A stretch of 30,199 nt of DNA from CAYVXT01 sp964455485. GTDB taxonomy: Bacteria > Patescibacteriota > Minisyncoccia > Phycocordibacterales > WO2-35-19. Of this stretch, positions 14,296 to 23,123 are shown piece after piece (position 1 is the first letter of the stretch; every line of letters begins with the position of its first letter). The notes under the pieces are model-generated. The model saw only the letters and a list, made by a program, of their open reading frames with translations, was not told where the DNA came from and searched no databases. The position numbers were made by a program, and so were the translations under genes. Location: NCBI GenBank assembly GCA_964455485.1, contig CAYVXT010000075.1, positions 1 through 30,199 on the forward strand, given 5' to 3'.

Positions 14296-16668
14296 ATGGA
14301 ATTCACTAAACCTTTTTCAAAATTAAGCAAAAAAGATGCTAATATTGCCGGCGGTAAAGGTGCCTCTTTGGGTGAAATGACCTCTTCTGGAATACCAGTG
14401 CCAGATGGGTTTGTTGTACTATCTTCAACTTTTGACCACTTTTTACACGAGACCGACCTAACTCAAGAAATTGAGGCTATCTTAAAAACTGTTGATCATA
14501 AAGCCATCCATACTGTCGATGCTGCTTCGGAAAAAATTAGAGGACTTATTGAAAATAAGCCGGTTCCTGAAGACATTGCGAAAGAAATAAACACTGAGTT
14601 TGCCAAACTTAAGGCAGAGTTTGTTGCTGTGCGTTCTTCCGCTACAGCCGAAGACGGGGCAGAACATGCATGGGCCGGGCAATTAGATAGTTTCTTAAAT
14701 ACAGATCAAGATACACTTTTAAAAAATGTAAGGAGATGTTGGTCATCTCTTTTTACACCCCGTGCAATCTTTTATCGTTTTGAGAAAGAACTACACGGAA
14801 CAGATATTTCAGTAGCTGTTGTGGTGCAAAAAATGGTTCAGTCTGAAGTTTCTGGAATTGCTTTCTCGGTACATCCCGTAACTGAAGACCATAATCAACT
14901 CATTATAGAAGCTGGCTATGGTTTAGGAGAAGCAATTGTATCTGGTTCTATCACCCCCGACTCATATGTAGTCGAAAAGGAACCTCGAAATATTTTAGAT
15001 ACAAATATTGCTGACCAAAAAAGAGGTCTTTTCAGAAGTGGAGCTGGCAATGAATGGAAGGAGATCAACTCTGGTGAAGGTAATAAACAAAAACTCTCCA
15101 ATGATCAGATCTTAGAACTCTCGGAAATCATTTTGGGTATTGAAAACCACTATGGCTTTCCTTGCGATATCGAGTGGGCTTACGAAGGTGGAAAATTCTA
15201 CATCGTTCAAAGTAGGCCTATTACCACTCTTTCTCTCAGGAAAGAAATTATTACCTCGATCAGTCCAGAAGACTATCATTTCTTTGGTTTGTGGAAATGC
15301 CAATTATTCACCGATTGGTATTGGGCCAAATGGCTTGTTCCTGAGTACGCTAAAAAAATCGGTCTTAACCTGAATGATGCTGGAATTTTCGTTATAAACG
15401 GAGGAAATTTCTTCACAAAAAAAACAGTTATAGAAAATATACGACAATATGCCAAAAACATTATTGACAGTAAGGATAAAGAAAAGTTAGTTACCGCTAA
15501 AAAGTTAGCTGATGATGTTTATAAACGCTCACTTAAATTATCAAAAGAGTTAAGCAAAGAAGAACCAACTCCTGAAAATGTAAGAAAAATGGCGGAGATA
15601 GGCCAGCACATAATGTTCTTTTGGTGTTTCGGGTATCTGCTTTCTGAAGCTTTTGATGAATTTTTACTACCAACGGCAGAAAGTGCTGGGGTCAAACCCG
15701 AAGACATTTCATCTCTAGTGCCTCCTTTTAAAACTCCGTTATTTGAAGCTCAGGATAATTTGCGTCTGATAAAGAAGGTTTTGGAAGAAAAAGGATATTG
15801 GGACACTCTTCTTAAAGATTCGGCAAAAGCCATCGAGCTAATTAAAAAGGACGTCGACACTCTAGCTTTAATAAATTCTTATACTGAAACTCATGGTTGG
15901 ACTAATGTAATGAACCTTATGGGTGAAGACCCAAGTGTTGAGCAAATAATTGATCAGATAACCCACATTCCTCCTTTAAATAATCCCGTTGAACAATCTA
16001 TTAAATCCGCGGACCTTTCATTCATGATTGAATGTTCTGCGATCACCGCATACTTGAGACAAACTGGAGTAGAACACTTTTCTATATATTCCCGAGATGC
16101 AATAAAACTTTTTAAATTAGTTGCAAAGAAAATTGACATTTCCTATAACGAACTACTTGACCTTAACCTTAATGAAATTATTGGGTCCTTAAATGGTGTG
16201 GAAGTAAAGGGATTAATTAAAAACCGCGACGGCGACAAATGGGCAATATATTCTGTACCTAATGATGCAGAACCAATAGTTATTGATGATGAAGTTATGC
16301 TCAAACACTTAGCTGACACTATGATTCCTAAAGCTAAAGCTTCAGATGATGGAACTATAATTGGACAGATTGGAAATAAAGGGATTGCTAAAGGAAAAAT
16401 TAAAGTAATAATTTCTCCAAAGGATTTCCATAAGATGGAATCTGGAGCTGTATTGGTTACTACAATGACTACGCCAGATTATGTCCCATTGATGCAAAAA
16501 GCGGCTGCAATTATTACAGATATAGGTGGCTTACTCTGTCATGCAGCAATCATCTCTCGTGAACTAAATGTTCCGTGTGTAATTGGCACCAAGTTTGCAA
16601 CACAGCTTTTGAAAGATAATATGGAAGTAGAGGTGGATGCAAATAAAGGAATAGTGAGAATTATCTAA
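14296..16668 (+). CDS. Dikinase with ATP-grasp and phosphohistidine swivel (PEP-synthase/RPH-like)
   Basis: 790 aa. The N-terminal PPDK-type ATP-grasp domain (about 1-320) is complete: GGKGASLGEMTSSGIPVPDG, AVRSSATAEDGAEHAWAGQ, VVVQKMVQSEVSGIAFSVHP, EAGYGLGEAIVSG, DIEWAYEGGKFYIVQSRP. A largely helical middle domain (about 325-690) follows. The swivel domain ends the protein: GKIKVIISP, then MTTPDYVPLMQKAAAIITD and GGLLCHAAIISREL with acceptor His749. There is no PEP/pyruvate TIM barrel after it, so this is not a complete PEP synthase. The order ATP-grasp, middle domain, swivel is that of rifampicin phosphotransferase, where the middle domain binds the acceptor. Expected chemistry is ATP to AMP, Pi and a phosphorylated substrate via phospho-His. 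The substrate is unknown. It heads a six-gene array. Confidence 0.85.
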   Translation: MEFTKPFSKLSKKDANIAGGKGASLGEMTSSGIPVPDGFVVLSSTFDHFLHETDLTQEIEAILKTVDHKAIHTVDAASEKIRGLIENKPVPEDIAKEINTEFAKLKAEFVAVRSSATAEDGAEHAWAGQLDSFLNTDQDTLLKNVRRCWSSLFTPRAIFYRFEKELHGTDISVAVVVQKMVQSEVSGIAFSVHPVTEDHNQLIIEAGYGLGEAIVSGSITPDSYVVEKEPRNILDTNIADQKRGLFRSGAGNEWKEINSGEGNKQKLSNDQILELSEIILGIENHYGFPCDIEWAYEGGKFYIVQSRPITTLSLRKEIITSISPEDYHFFGLWKCQLFTDWYWAKWLVPEYAKKIGLNLNDAGIFVINGGNFFTKKTVIENIRQYAKNIIDSKDKEKLVTAKKLADDVYKRSLKLSKELSKEEPTPENVRKMAEIGQHIMFFWCFGYLLSEAFDEFLLPTAESAGVKPEDISSLVPPFKTPLFEAQDNLRLIKKVLEEKGYWDTLLKDSAKAIELIKKDVDTLALINSYTETHGWTNVMNLMGEDPSVEQIIDQITHIPPLNNPVEQSIKSADLSFMIECSAITAYLRQTGVEHFSIYSRDAIKLFKLVAKKIDISYNELLDLNLNEIIGSLNGVEVKGLIKNRDGDKWAIYSVPNDAEPIVIDDEVMLKHLADTMIPKAKASDDGTIIGQIGNKGIAKGKIKVIISPKDFHKMESGAVLVTTMTTPDYVPLMQKAAAIITDIGGLLCHAAIISRELNVPCVIGTKFATQLLKDNMEVEVDANKGIVRII

Positions 16669-16672
16669 AAAA

Positions 16673-17713
16673 ATGCAAAACAAAATAAAACTTTCAAGAA
16701 TATTTGCACGCGAGAAACCCCTTCTCCATTTCTTTATATGGGATGAAAGTGACAGACAAGGTATTAGGCGGTTTCTGGGAACCGAAATACGAACCAACCT
16801 TTTTATCGTACCACCCTCAGGAACAAAAGGTTCTGTATGGTATTCGGAGAAAGAGACGCAGGAGCTAGAAAAACTGACTAATTATAAACTCAATTCTGAG
16901 TTTATAGAGAAATTGACGACAAATCTAAAAAATACTTGGGATGTCGTTGGGCCGTATCTTAAGGGCGAACAAAAGATCACTAGCACAGAAGATCTCTCTA
17001 CTTATTACAGCGAAACTGTGAAGTTTTGGGAATCATTTAATTCAATCTTTTATTCTATTCCAGATAATCTGGATTTATCGATAGAACTACGCAATCCTCT
17101 TTTAGAATTTAGAAAGAAAACAGAGCAATATACAGAAAAGGTGGCGTCAACATTTCTTGATTTTGTCGGTAAAAGAAAACCCGAACTATCTAAATACCTA
17201 CACGTTCTCTCACCACAAGAATCTTTAGATGCATTGGATAACAAGTTATCTAGTGATCAAATAGAGAACATCGAAGCTCGACTAAACGGTTGTTTCTTAT
17301 TTAATACTAATGTTTATAACATTAGTGAATTAGACAAAGTATTGAGTTCTGCTGGAATCGAATTAGAACAGATTGATACAGAAAACATTGTCGATATCAA
17401 AGGGTCTACGGCATATAAAGGATTAGTAAAAGGTGTTGTAAAACTTGTGAGAGGGTTTGATGATCTTAAAAAAATAACGGATGGAGATATCCTTGTTACT
17501 GAAATGACAAACCCTGAATACTTAAGCGCAATAAAACGTGCTGGAGCTATAATCACCGATGAAGGTGGGGTATTATCACACGCAGCTATTGTCGCACGAG
17601 AAATGAAAATTCCTTGTATTATTGGCACCAAGATAGCTACTCAAGTCTTAAAAGATGGGATGATGGTTGAAGTCGATGCTGATAACGGTGTTATTAAAAT
17701 ACTAGACAACTAA
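16673..17713 (+). CDS. Swivel-domain protein 2 of the array (no ATP-grasp)
   Basis: 346 aa. The C-terminal about 95 residues are the PEP-utiliser mobile domain: DGDILVTEMTNPEYLSAIKR, then GAIITDEGGVLSHAAIVAREM with acceptor His303 and IIGTKIATQVLKDGMMVEVD. The N-terminal 250 residues are helical and not recognised; they start MQNKIKLSRIFAREKPLLHFF and align loosely with the start of protein 4 (R-rich start, a Trp, then a Gly-rich segment). There is no nucleotide-binding domain, so the His must be loaded by another protein, most simply the first gene's product. It starts 4 nt after that gene and its stop shares a base with the next start (TAATG). Confidence 0.8.
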   Translation: MQNKIKLSRIFAREKPLLHFFIWDESDRQGIRRFLGTEIRTNLFIVPPSGTKGSVWYSEKETQELEKLTNYKLNSEFIEKLTTNLKNTWDVVGPYLKGEQKITSTEDLSTYYSETVKFWESFNSIFYSIPDNLDLSIELRNPLLEFRKKTEQYTEKVASTFLDFVGKRKPELSKYLHVLSPQESLDALDNKLSSDQIENIEARLNGCFLFNTNVYNISELDKVLSSAGIELEQIDTENIVDIKGSTAYKGLVKGVVKLVRGFDDLKKITDGDILVTEMTNPEYLSAIKRAGAIITDEGGVLSHAAIVAREMKIPCIIGTKIATQVLKDGMMVEVDADNGVIKILDN

Positions 17714-19086
17714 TGTTGCCATTATTAGAACAATTCAAAAATAAAGTTGGTAAAGATGAGATTCTTATAATCCGTGGTAAGTATTCTCCATTATTTACCA
17801 CCACTTGGATTTTAAAGAATGGAGATTTTCCTTTATATATGGGAAATTCCAAGAACGAATCAGTCTTTGGATTTGACCTCGAAGTTTATAAAAGATATGC
17901 CAGAGACACTTTTAGGAATTACTTGAATGGAAAATTTGATATACCAAAGTATCAATCTGAATATAAGAAATATATCGACACTTTAGATGAATACTACTAT
18001 AAATATATTCAAACTGATTTAACGAAACTAGAAGAAAAAGAACTAGTAGAAGTCACAAAGACAGTTCAAAATCTTTTTGATGACATTGTTAGCACCTCAC
18101 TATTTATTGAATTTCTTACTCCTGAAGTCATTAAAGAAGTTCTAGAAGAATTAAGTTATGAAAGCGCTAATCCTGATGAGATTCTAGAAAATCTATCAAA
18201 ATTTCCTTTCGATTCTTTTGAAAAAAGACATGAATATCTAAAAATAAAGGCTATCAAAGATAGAGAAGGGATGATTGATACAAAATTAATAAACGAACTT
18301 AAATATTTATATACTGATTATCAAAAGACAAAAGCTCCAGAGCATATCGAAGAAGACTTGAAGAAATTGGTAGATAAAAAGATAATAAGTTTTGAAACTA
18401 ATCTGGCAGAGGAATCGTATACGAAAAGTCTCTCTAAAAACGATAAAACTCTCTTTGACTATTTTAAATTCGTAACTCGCTTAAGAGATTATAGAAAAGA
18501 TGATATGGCTAAAGTTCAAGCTCTTTTCCAAGTATTAGCAGAAGAGCTATGCGATAGAGCTGAAATCTCAAAAGATAATGCGTTCAACTTGGTTTCTGTA
18601 GAAATGATAAAGGGTGTAGGTTATTTGAAAGAAAATAAAGAAGATATTGACGCAAGAAAAGAAGGTTCTGAAGCTTATTCTTTTAGTTACAAAAATATAT
18701 CTATACATGCATGTGAAGTTGATATTAATAAAGTAGAAACAGAACTCAATAATGTTGATACACAAGTCAAAGAAATTAAAGGAAACAGCGCAAGTAAAGG
18801 CTTCGTAAAAGGTAAAGTAAGAATTGTTTTTGATGCAACAAAAGATGTTGAATTTGAAGAAGGAGATATTCTTGTAACGAGTATGACTAGACCAGAATTT
18901 GTCCCGCTTATGAAAAAAGCTGGTGGTATCATTACAAATGAAGGAGGGATTACTTGTCATGCCGCTATTGTCTCTCGTGAGCTTAAGAAGCCGTGTGTGA
19001 TAGGAACAAAAATAGCGACTCAAGTATTAAAGAATGGAATGGAAATAGAATTAGATGCAAATATTGGGATAATTAAAATTATATAA
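17713..19086 (+). CDS. Swivel-domain protein 3 of the array (no ATP-grasp)
   Basis: 457 aa. The C-terminal swivel has GNSASKGFVKGKVRIVFDA, GDILVTSMTRPEFVPLMKK and GGITCHAAIVSREL with acceptor His416. The N-terminal 360 residues are Lys/Glu-rich and helical, with no recognised fold. Just before the swivel, FVTRLRDYRKDDMAKVQALF and an Ile-Ser-x5-Leu-Val-Ser-x-Glu pattern resemble the helical domain that precedes the swivel in proteins 1, 5 and 6. The start overlaps the previous stop by one base, so translation is coupled. No ATP-grasp or PEP-binding domain is present. Function is unknown; it is probably a phospho-carrier or acceptor module fed by protein 1. Confidence 0.8.
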   Translation: MLPLLEQFKNKVGKDEILIIRGKYSPLFTTTWILKNGDFPLYMGNSKNESVFGFDLEVYKRYARDTFRNYLNGKFDIPKYQSEYKKYIDTLDEYYYKYIQTDLTKLEEKELVEVTKTVQNLFDDIVSTSLFIEFLTPEVIKEVLEELSYESANPDEILENLSKFPFDSFEKRHEYLKIKAIKDREGMIDTKLINELKYLYTDYQKTKAPEHIEEDLKKLVDKKIISFETNLAEESYTKSLSKNDKTLFDYFKFVTRLRDYRKDDMAKVQALFQVLAEELCDRAEISKDNAFNLVSVEMIKGVGYLKENKEDIDARKEGSEAYSFSYKNISIHACEVDINKVETELNNVDTQVKEIKGNSASKGFVKGKVRIVFDATKDVEFEEGDILVTSMTRPEFVPLMKKAGGIITNEGGITCHAAIVSRELKKPCVIGTKIATQVLKNGMEIELDANIGIIKII

Positions 19087-19088
19087 AA

Positions 19089-20114
19089 ATGTCAGAAAAA
19101 CTTACTTTCAAGAAAATATACACTAGAGACACAACCTACATAATGCAGGAGCTATGGGCTTATGGTTGCTCTGAAGGCATCGAAAAAGACTTCGGTTGGA
19201 AAAATCCTTATCTCCCGGGAATTATCCATTACATGAATGAAGGAAGTATTGAAATCTGGGAAAATTTGGAAGCTACTGAATGGCTTGAGAGTACTGTTCT
19301 TAAAAATAACGAGGATGATCCGGAATTTATTGACCAAATTCTAAAGGCTTACAAAGGAAAATTGTCTGAAATCCATGAGCTGTGGAAGAAAAAGATTTTA
19401 CATGTTGAAGATCTAAAGAAACTTATAAATTTTTCAAAAGAAGCCTTGTCTTATTTTATAGTTTATTACTACTCTGCCGTAAACGAGGGGACTCCAAAAG
19501 AAATAAGGGATAAAGCTCTTGAGATGCGTAATAAAGACGAATTCTTTGCAGAGAATGATATAATAATCAGAGACAGTATCGTTTCTATCTATCCTGAAAT
19601 TAAAGGATACGAAACGACCATTTTTATTGATGAAATAGACTATATTCCTGATATGGAGATTCTAAAACAAAGACGAAAAAATTCCCTCATGGTTCAAGGA
19701 AAAGAAAAATATATAGGGAATTTGAAAAGTTTTGGACAACTACATCCTGAATTTGTTTTCGCCAGTGATGATTTAGAAATAAAAAATATTACAGAAGTAA
19801 AAGGTCAAATAGCCCAAAAAGGAAAGGTGACCGGAAGAGTAAAGATAGTTAGGAGAAGAGATCAAGTCGGAGAAGTAAAAGAAGGGGATATTATTGTTTC
19901 TCCGATGACCACACCTGACTTTCTACCAGCAATGAAAGTTGCTGCTGCTTTCGTCACAGACGAAGGTGGTATTACCTGTCACGCCGCTATCGTTGCGAGA
20001 GAGATGAAAAAACCTTGTATCATAGGAACCAAAATTGCTACTAAAACATTTAAGGACGGAGACATGATAGAGGTGGATGCAGATAAAGGAGTTGTGAGAA
20101 TAATTGAAGATTAA
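19089..20114 (+). CDS. Swivel-domain protein 4 of the array (no ATP-grasp)
   Basis: 341 aa, the shortest of the set. The C-terminal swivel has GQIAQKGKVTGRVKIVRRR, GDIIVSPMTTPDFLPAMKV and GGITCHAAIVAREM with acceptor His298. The N-terminal part begins MSEKLTFKKIYTRDTTYIMQ and contains many aromatic residues (YGCSEGIEKDFGWKNPYLPG). It shares a faint pattern with protein 2 (Arg, spacing, Trp, then FG or FLG), suggesting that these two N-domains are related. It starts 2 nt after the previous stop. There is no nucleotide-binding motif. Function is not known beyond the swivel. Confidence 0.8.
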   Translation: MSEKLTFKKIYTRDTTYIMQELWAYGCSEGIEKDFGWKNPYLPGIIHYMNEGSIEIWENLEATEWLESTVLKNNEDDPEFIDQILKAYKGKLSEIHELWKKKILHVEDLKKLINFSKEALSYFIVYYYSAVNEGTPKEIRDKALEMRNKDEFFAENDIIIRDSIVSIYPEIKGYETTIFIDEIDYIPDMEILKQRRKNSLMVQGKEKYIGNLKSFGQLHPEFVFASDDLEIKNITEVKGQIAQKGKVTGRVKIVRRRDQVGEVKEGDIIVSPMTTPDFLPAMKVAAAFVTDEGGITCHAAIVAREMKKPCIIGTKIATKTFKDGDMIEVDADKGVVRIIED

Positions 20115-20123
20115 ATAGCCCTC

Positions 20124-21563
20124 ATGATACCAACCATCAACACATACAAAGAAGCAAAAACTATTTCCGATGAGACGTTAATTGACCTGAAGAAAAACAA
20201 GGAGTGGTTTCCCAAAGGAGCAAAAACTTATCTTTTACTGATGTCGATACAAGGTATTGCCGCGTCTAAGGGCGTATCATCTGTACATGAACCTGGTTTT
20301 AAATACGGTGTAGCGACTTATGACGATATGTACATGAGATGGTCATACGACCCAAGAGATTTTAAAGCTATTTCAGAGGCATTGTTATTAAACATAAAAA
20401 AGGCCTCCGACTGGTATAAGCCATTTCTGGAATTATTTTATAGTTCAACAAAGACACTTAAAGATACGAGTGATTCTATATTTTTTGATGTAACATGGGC
20501 TCCCAAAGATATAGAGACTATAATGAAAATCGCTGAGGACTTAATGAATAAGGCCATAATTCCTCAATCATATGGATATCTTACTGAAATATTTACCTAT
20601 ACGAATGATTATTGGGTTACAAGATATATAAAAGAAATTCAGTCAGATATATCAGAAGAAGATTTACAGATATTATTGCAACCTAGTACAAAATCTTTCA
20701 CTCAAGAATTTAGCGAGAAACTACATGACGCGAAAACTGACAGTGATTTTGAAAATATAATTAAAACATTTTACTGGGTAAAAGGTAGTTATTTTAGTCA
20801 ACCGACCCTGACACTAGGATTATTGAAAGAGGAACAAGTAAAACTTAATTTTCAGGATACATTACTGGAATCAAAGAAAAAGAAGGTTGAAATATTGAAA
20901 AAACTGAATAATTCAGAATTAAACAATTTCATAAAAGTTGTCGAAAGTTTTATTGCGATGCAAGATGAAAGAAAGGCAAATGTACTAAGAACTAATTATG
21001 CTCTTCGAAAGATAGTAGATGCTGTGGGGAACATTCTAAAAGTACCCACAGAGGTTTTATTAAGTACCACACCAAGAGAGTTTCTAAGTATCACCAACTC
21101 TAATATTGATCCAGAAATAAGTGTTCGGATTGCTGAGAGAAATCAAGAAAGTGTTTGGTTGTTTGGTAATGATGGATATTGTATAACCACAGACAAAATA
21201 CTAAAAAAGGAGTTGCAAAATCTACTAAAAGAAGAACTTCAAAAAAATTTGAAGGGATATACAGCCTCAAAAGGAAAAGTAAGCGGGGTTGTAAAGATAG
21301 TTTTATCAGAACAAGACTTTTCAAAAATTGAAAATGGAGACATCTTGGTAACATCAATGACACGTCCAGAATTTATGCCGGTACTACAAAAAGCAGCAGC
21401 TTTTATAACTAACGAGGGTGGTATAACCTGTCATGCCGCCATTGTGTCTCGAGAGCTCAAAAAACCGTGCATTATCGGCACAAAGATTGCTACTCAAGTA
21501 TTAAAAGACGGAATGGAAGTGGAAGTCGATGCTGACAATGGAATTGTAAGAATCATTAAATAA
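20124..21563 (+). CDS. Swivel-domain protein 5 of the array (no ATP-grasp)
   Basis: 479 aa. The C-terminal swivel has KGYTASKGKVSGVVKIVLSE, GDILVTSMTRPEFMPVLQK and GGITCHAAIVSREL with acceptor His437. This last part is close to the same stretch of protein 3 and suggests a recent shared ancestor. The N-terminal 385 residues are unrecognised, with aromatic patches (YDDMYMRWSYDPRDF, YTNDYWVTRYIKEI). A helical section with MQDERKANVLRTNYALRKIV and then VLLSTTPREFLSI resembles the pre-swivel helical domain of proteins 1, 3 and 6. It starts 9 nt after protein 4, the widest gap in the array. Confidence 0.8.
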   Translation: MIPTINTYKEAKTISDETLIDLKKNKEWFPKGAKTYLLLMSIQGIAASKGVSSVHEPGFKYGVATYDDMYMRWSYDPRDFKAISEALLLNIKKASDWYKPFLELFYSSTKTLKDTSDSIFFDVTWAPKDIETIMKIAEDLMNKAIIPQSYGYLTEIFTYTNDYWVTRYIKEIQSDISEEDLQILLQPSTKSFTQEFSEKLHDAKTDSDFENIIKTFYWVKGSYFSQPTLTLGLLKEEQVKLNFQDTLLESKKKKVEILKKLNNSELNNFIKVVESFIAMQDERKANVLRTNYALRKIVDAVGNILKVPTEVLLSTTPREFLSITNSNIDPEISVRIAERNQESVWLFGNDGYCITTDKILKKELQNLLKEELQKNLKGYTASKGKVSGVVKIVLSEQDFSKIENGDILVTSMTRPEFMPVLQKAAAFITNEGGITCHAAIVSRELKKPCIIGTKIATQVLKDGMEVEVDADNGIVRIIK

Positions 21564-21565
21564 TT

Positions 21566-23071
21566 ATGGATTACGAAGTTAAAAAACTCACAAAGGATCT
21601 AATAGATTTGAAGGAATGGGAATTTGAAGCCCAGCAGAGAGGAGAACAGCCGATACTTTTGTGTGATTTCTTTTCTCGTTCACTTAATCAATATTTCGTA
21701 AAATATATTACCGGAGAGCAGAAAGATTTTGGTTATCTATTCAGTGACTCAAATAGATTGAACAGAAATATAAAAGCTTCTGATTTGTACTTCGGAGAAC
21801 TAAAAGAAAGGGTGAGAAATAAAAAGTTTTTAAAGGAGGTTATTCAAAACGCCTTTGATTTACCCAAAGAATTCAATCGACAAGCAGATGATGCTATGTC
21901 TAAGCTCAAGAATAATCTGGAGATAGGCAATGGCGATCTTGCAGATTATTGGAGAGATCTAGACGAAGGGTTTTTAAAAGTAATACCCTGGTTCTGGTAT
22001 CCATGGTTTTTGGCCAAAGAAGATATTCTTACAAATAAAGTAAAAGATGGACTAGAAAAATATAAAACGGAAATAGACAAATTGACTGATTTTCAGGAAG
22101 CTCTGCTTTCTATGGTTTTCCCTGTAAAGAAAACTAATTTCCAGCTTGAACAGGAGGATATGTATGAACTTCTGTTGTTAGAAGAAGGTACCCCAGAATT
22201 TGAAAAGAAGGCCAAAGAATATTTAAAAAAGTACGACTATTTGACCACTTTTATACTTACTCCTATTTTACCAATGACTCGTAAACAATTAATGGAAAGA
22301 GTTGAAAGAGCTAGAAAAGAGAATTACAAAGAAACTTTTCTAAAACAAAAGGAGGATAATTCCAAAAAAGAAATAGGGGCTCAAAAAATAATAGAAATTA
22401 TAAAAGAAGATGAAGAATTAATTGATAACATTGCTGATGCTCGTGAGCTTGCATGGGCCCTAACAGCGGGTATTGAAGAAGCTTATATGTCTACTTCAAA
22501 ATACCTCACCTTACTTCAATTGGTTGCCGAAAGGATTGGGGTAAAATTTGAGGAGACAAAGTATTTTCTATCTAAAGAAATTTTCAATATCTTAAAAGGA
22601 GCTACTAAGATCGATAATCTAGACTTAGAAGAAAGGAAAAAAGGATTCGCAATGATGATGCTCGATGGAGAACAATATATTTCTTATGGAGCAGAAGGCC
22701 GTGCCTTGAGTGAATGGATTGATAAAGAATTAAATAAAATTGATAACACTATAAAAGAGTTTAAGGGTCAAATTGCATGCAAAGGATTTGCTAAAGGTAA
22801 AGTAAAAATTGCCCTTGAACCAGCTCAAGCTCATGAATTACAGGAAGGTGAAATATTAGTCTGTCCAATGACCAATCCTGATTACGTTCCCGCAATGAAG
22901 CGTTCAGCTGCAATTATAACTGACGAAGGAGGCCTGCTTTCTCATGCTGCTATCATGTCTCGTGAATTTAATAAGCCTTGTATTATTGGTACAAAAATAG
23001 CAACTAAGTTATTGAAAAATGGAGATATAGTTGAGGTAGATGCTGAAAAAGGAATTGTAAGAAAAATGTAA
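21566..23071 (+). CDS. Swivel-domain protein 6 of the array (no ATP-grasp)
   Basis: 501 aa. The C-terminal swivel has GQIACKGFAKGKVKIALEP, GEILVCPMTNPDYVPAMKR and GGLLSHAAIMSREF with acceptor His460. The residue before the His is Ser, as in protein 2; the other four have Cys. The N-terminal 405 residues are mostly helical and charged; the pre-swivel part (YMSTSKYLTLLQLVAERIGV, then YFLSKEIFNIL) matches the helical domain of proteins 1, 3 and 5. It starts 2 nt after protein 5. It is the last gene of the array; a GC-rich hairpin begins 8 nt after its stop. Confidence 0.8.
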   Translation: MDYEVKKLTKDLIDLKEWEFEAQQRGEQPILLCDFFSRSLNQYFVKYITGEQKDFGYLFSDSNRLNRNIKASDLYFGELKERVRNKKFLKEVIQNAFDLPKEFNRQADDAMSKLKNNLEIGNGDLADYWRDLDEGFLKVIPWFWYPWFLAKEDILTNKVKDGLEKYKTEIDKLTDFQEALLSMVFPVKKTNFQLEQEDMYELLLLEEGTPEFEKKAKEYLKKYDYLTTFILTPILPMTRKQLMERVERARKENYKETFLKQKEDNSKKEIGAQKIIEIIKEDEELIDNIADARELAWALTAGIEEAYMSTSKYLTLLQLVAERIGVKFEETKYFLSKEIFNILKGATKIDNLDLEERKKGFAMMMLDGEQYISYGAEGRALSEWIDKELNKIDNTIKEFKGQIACKGFAKGKVKIALEPAQAHELQEGEILVCPMTNPDYVPAMKRSAAIITDEGGLLSHAAIMSREFNKPCIIGTKIATKLLKNGDIVEVDAEKGIVRKM

Positions 23072-23078
23072 ATCAATT

Positions 23079-23105
23079 GAGCCGCAGACATGGTGCCTGC
23101 GGCTC
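23079..23105 (-). terminator. GC-rich hairpin between convergent genes
   Basis: Arms GAGCCGCAG and CTGCGGCTC are perfectly complementary around a 9-nt loop. On the minus strand it is followed by a broken T-rich stretch (AATTGATTTACATTTTT), so it best serves as terminator for the phosphatase gene. It may also stop or stabilise the array transcript arriving from the other side. Confidence 0.7.
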
Positions 23106-23123
23106 GTGAATCAAGGTGCTCGA

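Noticed and set aside
14296..16668. Complete phosphoenolpyruvate synthase
   Set aside because: The protein ends right after the swivel domain; the PEP-binding TIM barrel is missing.
18568..19023. 151-aa minus-strand ORF opposite swivel protein 3
   Set aside because: Its sequence is a Cys/Phe/Ile-rich mirror of a Lys/Glu-rich coding region, typical of antisense shadows; the plus frame holds the conserved swivel.
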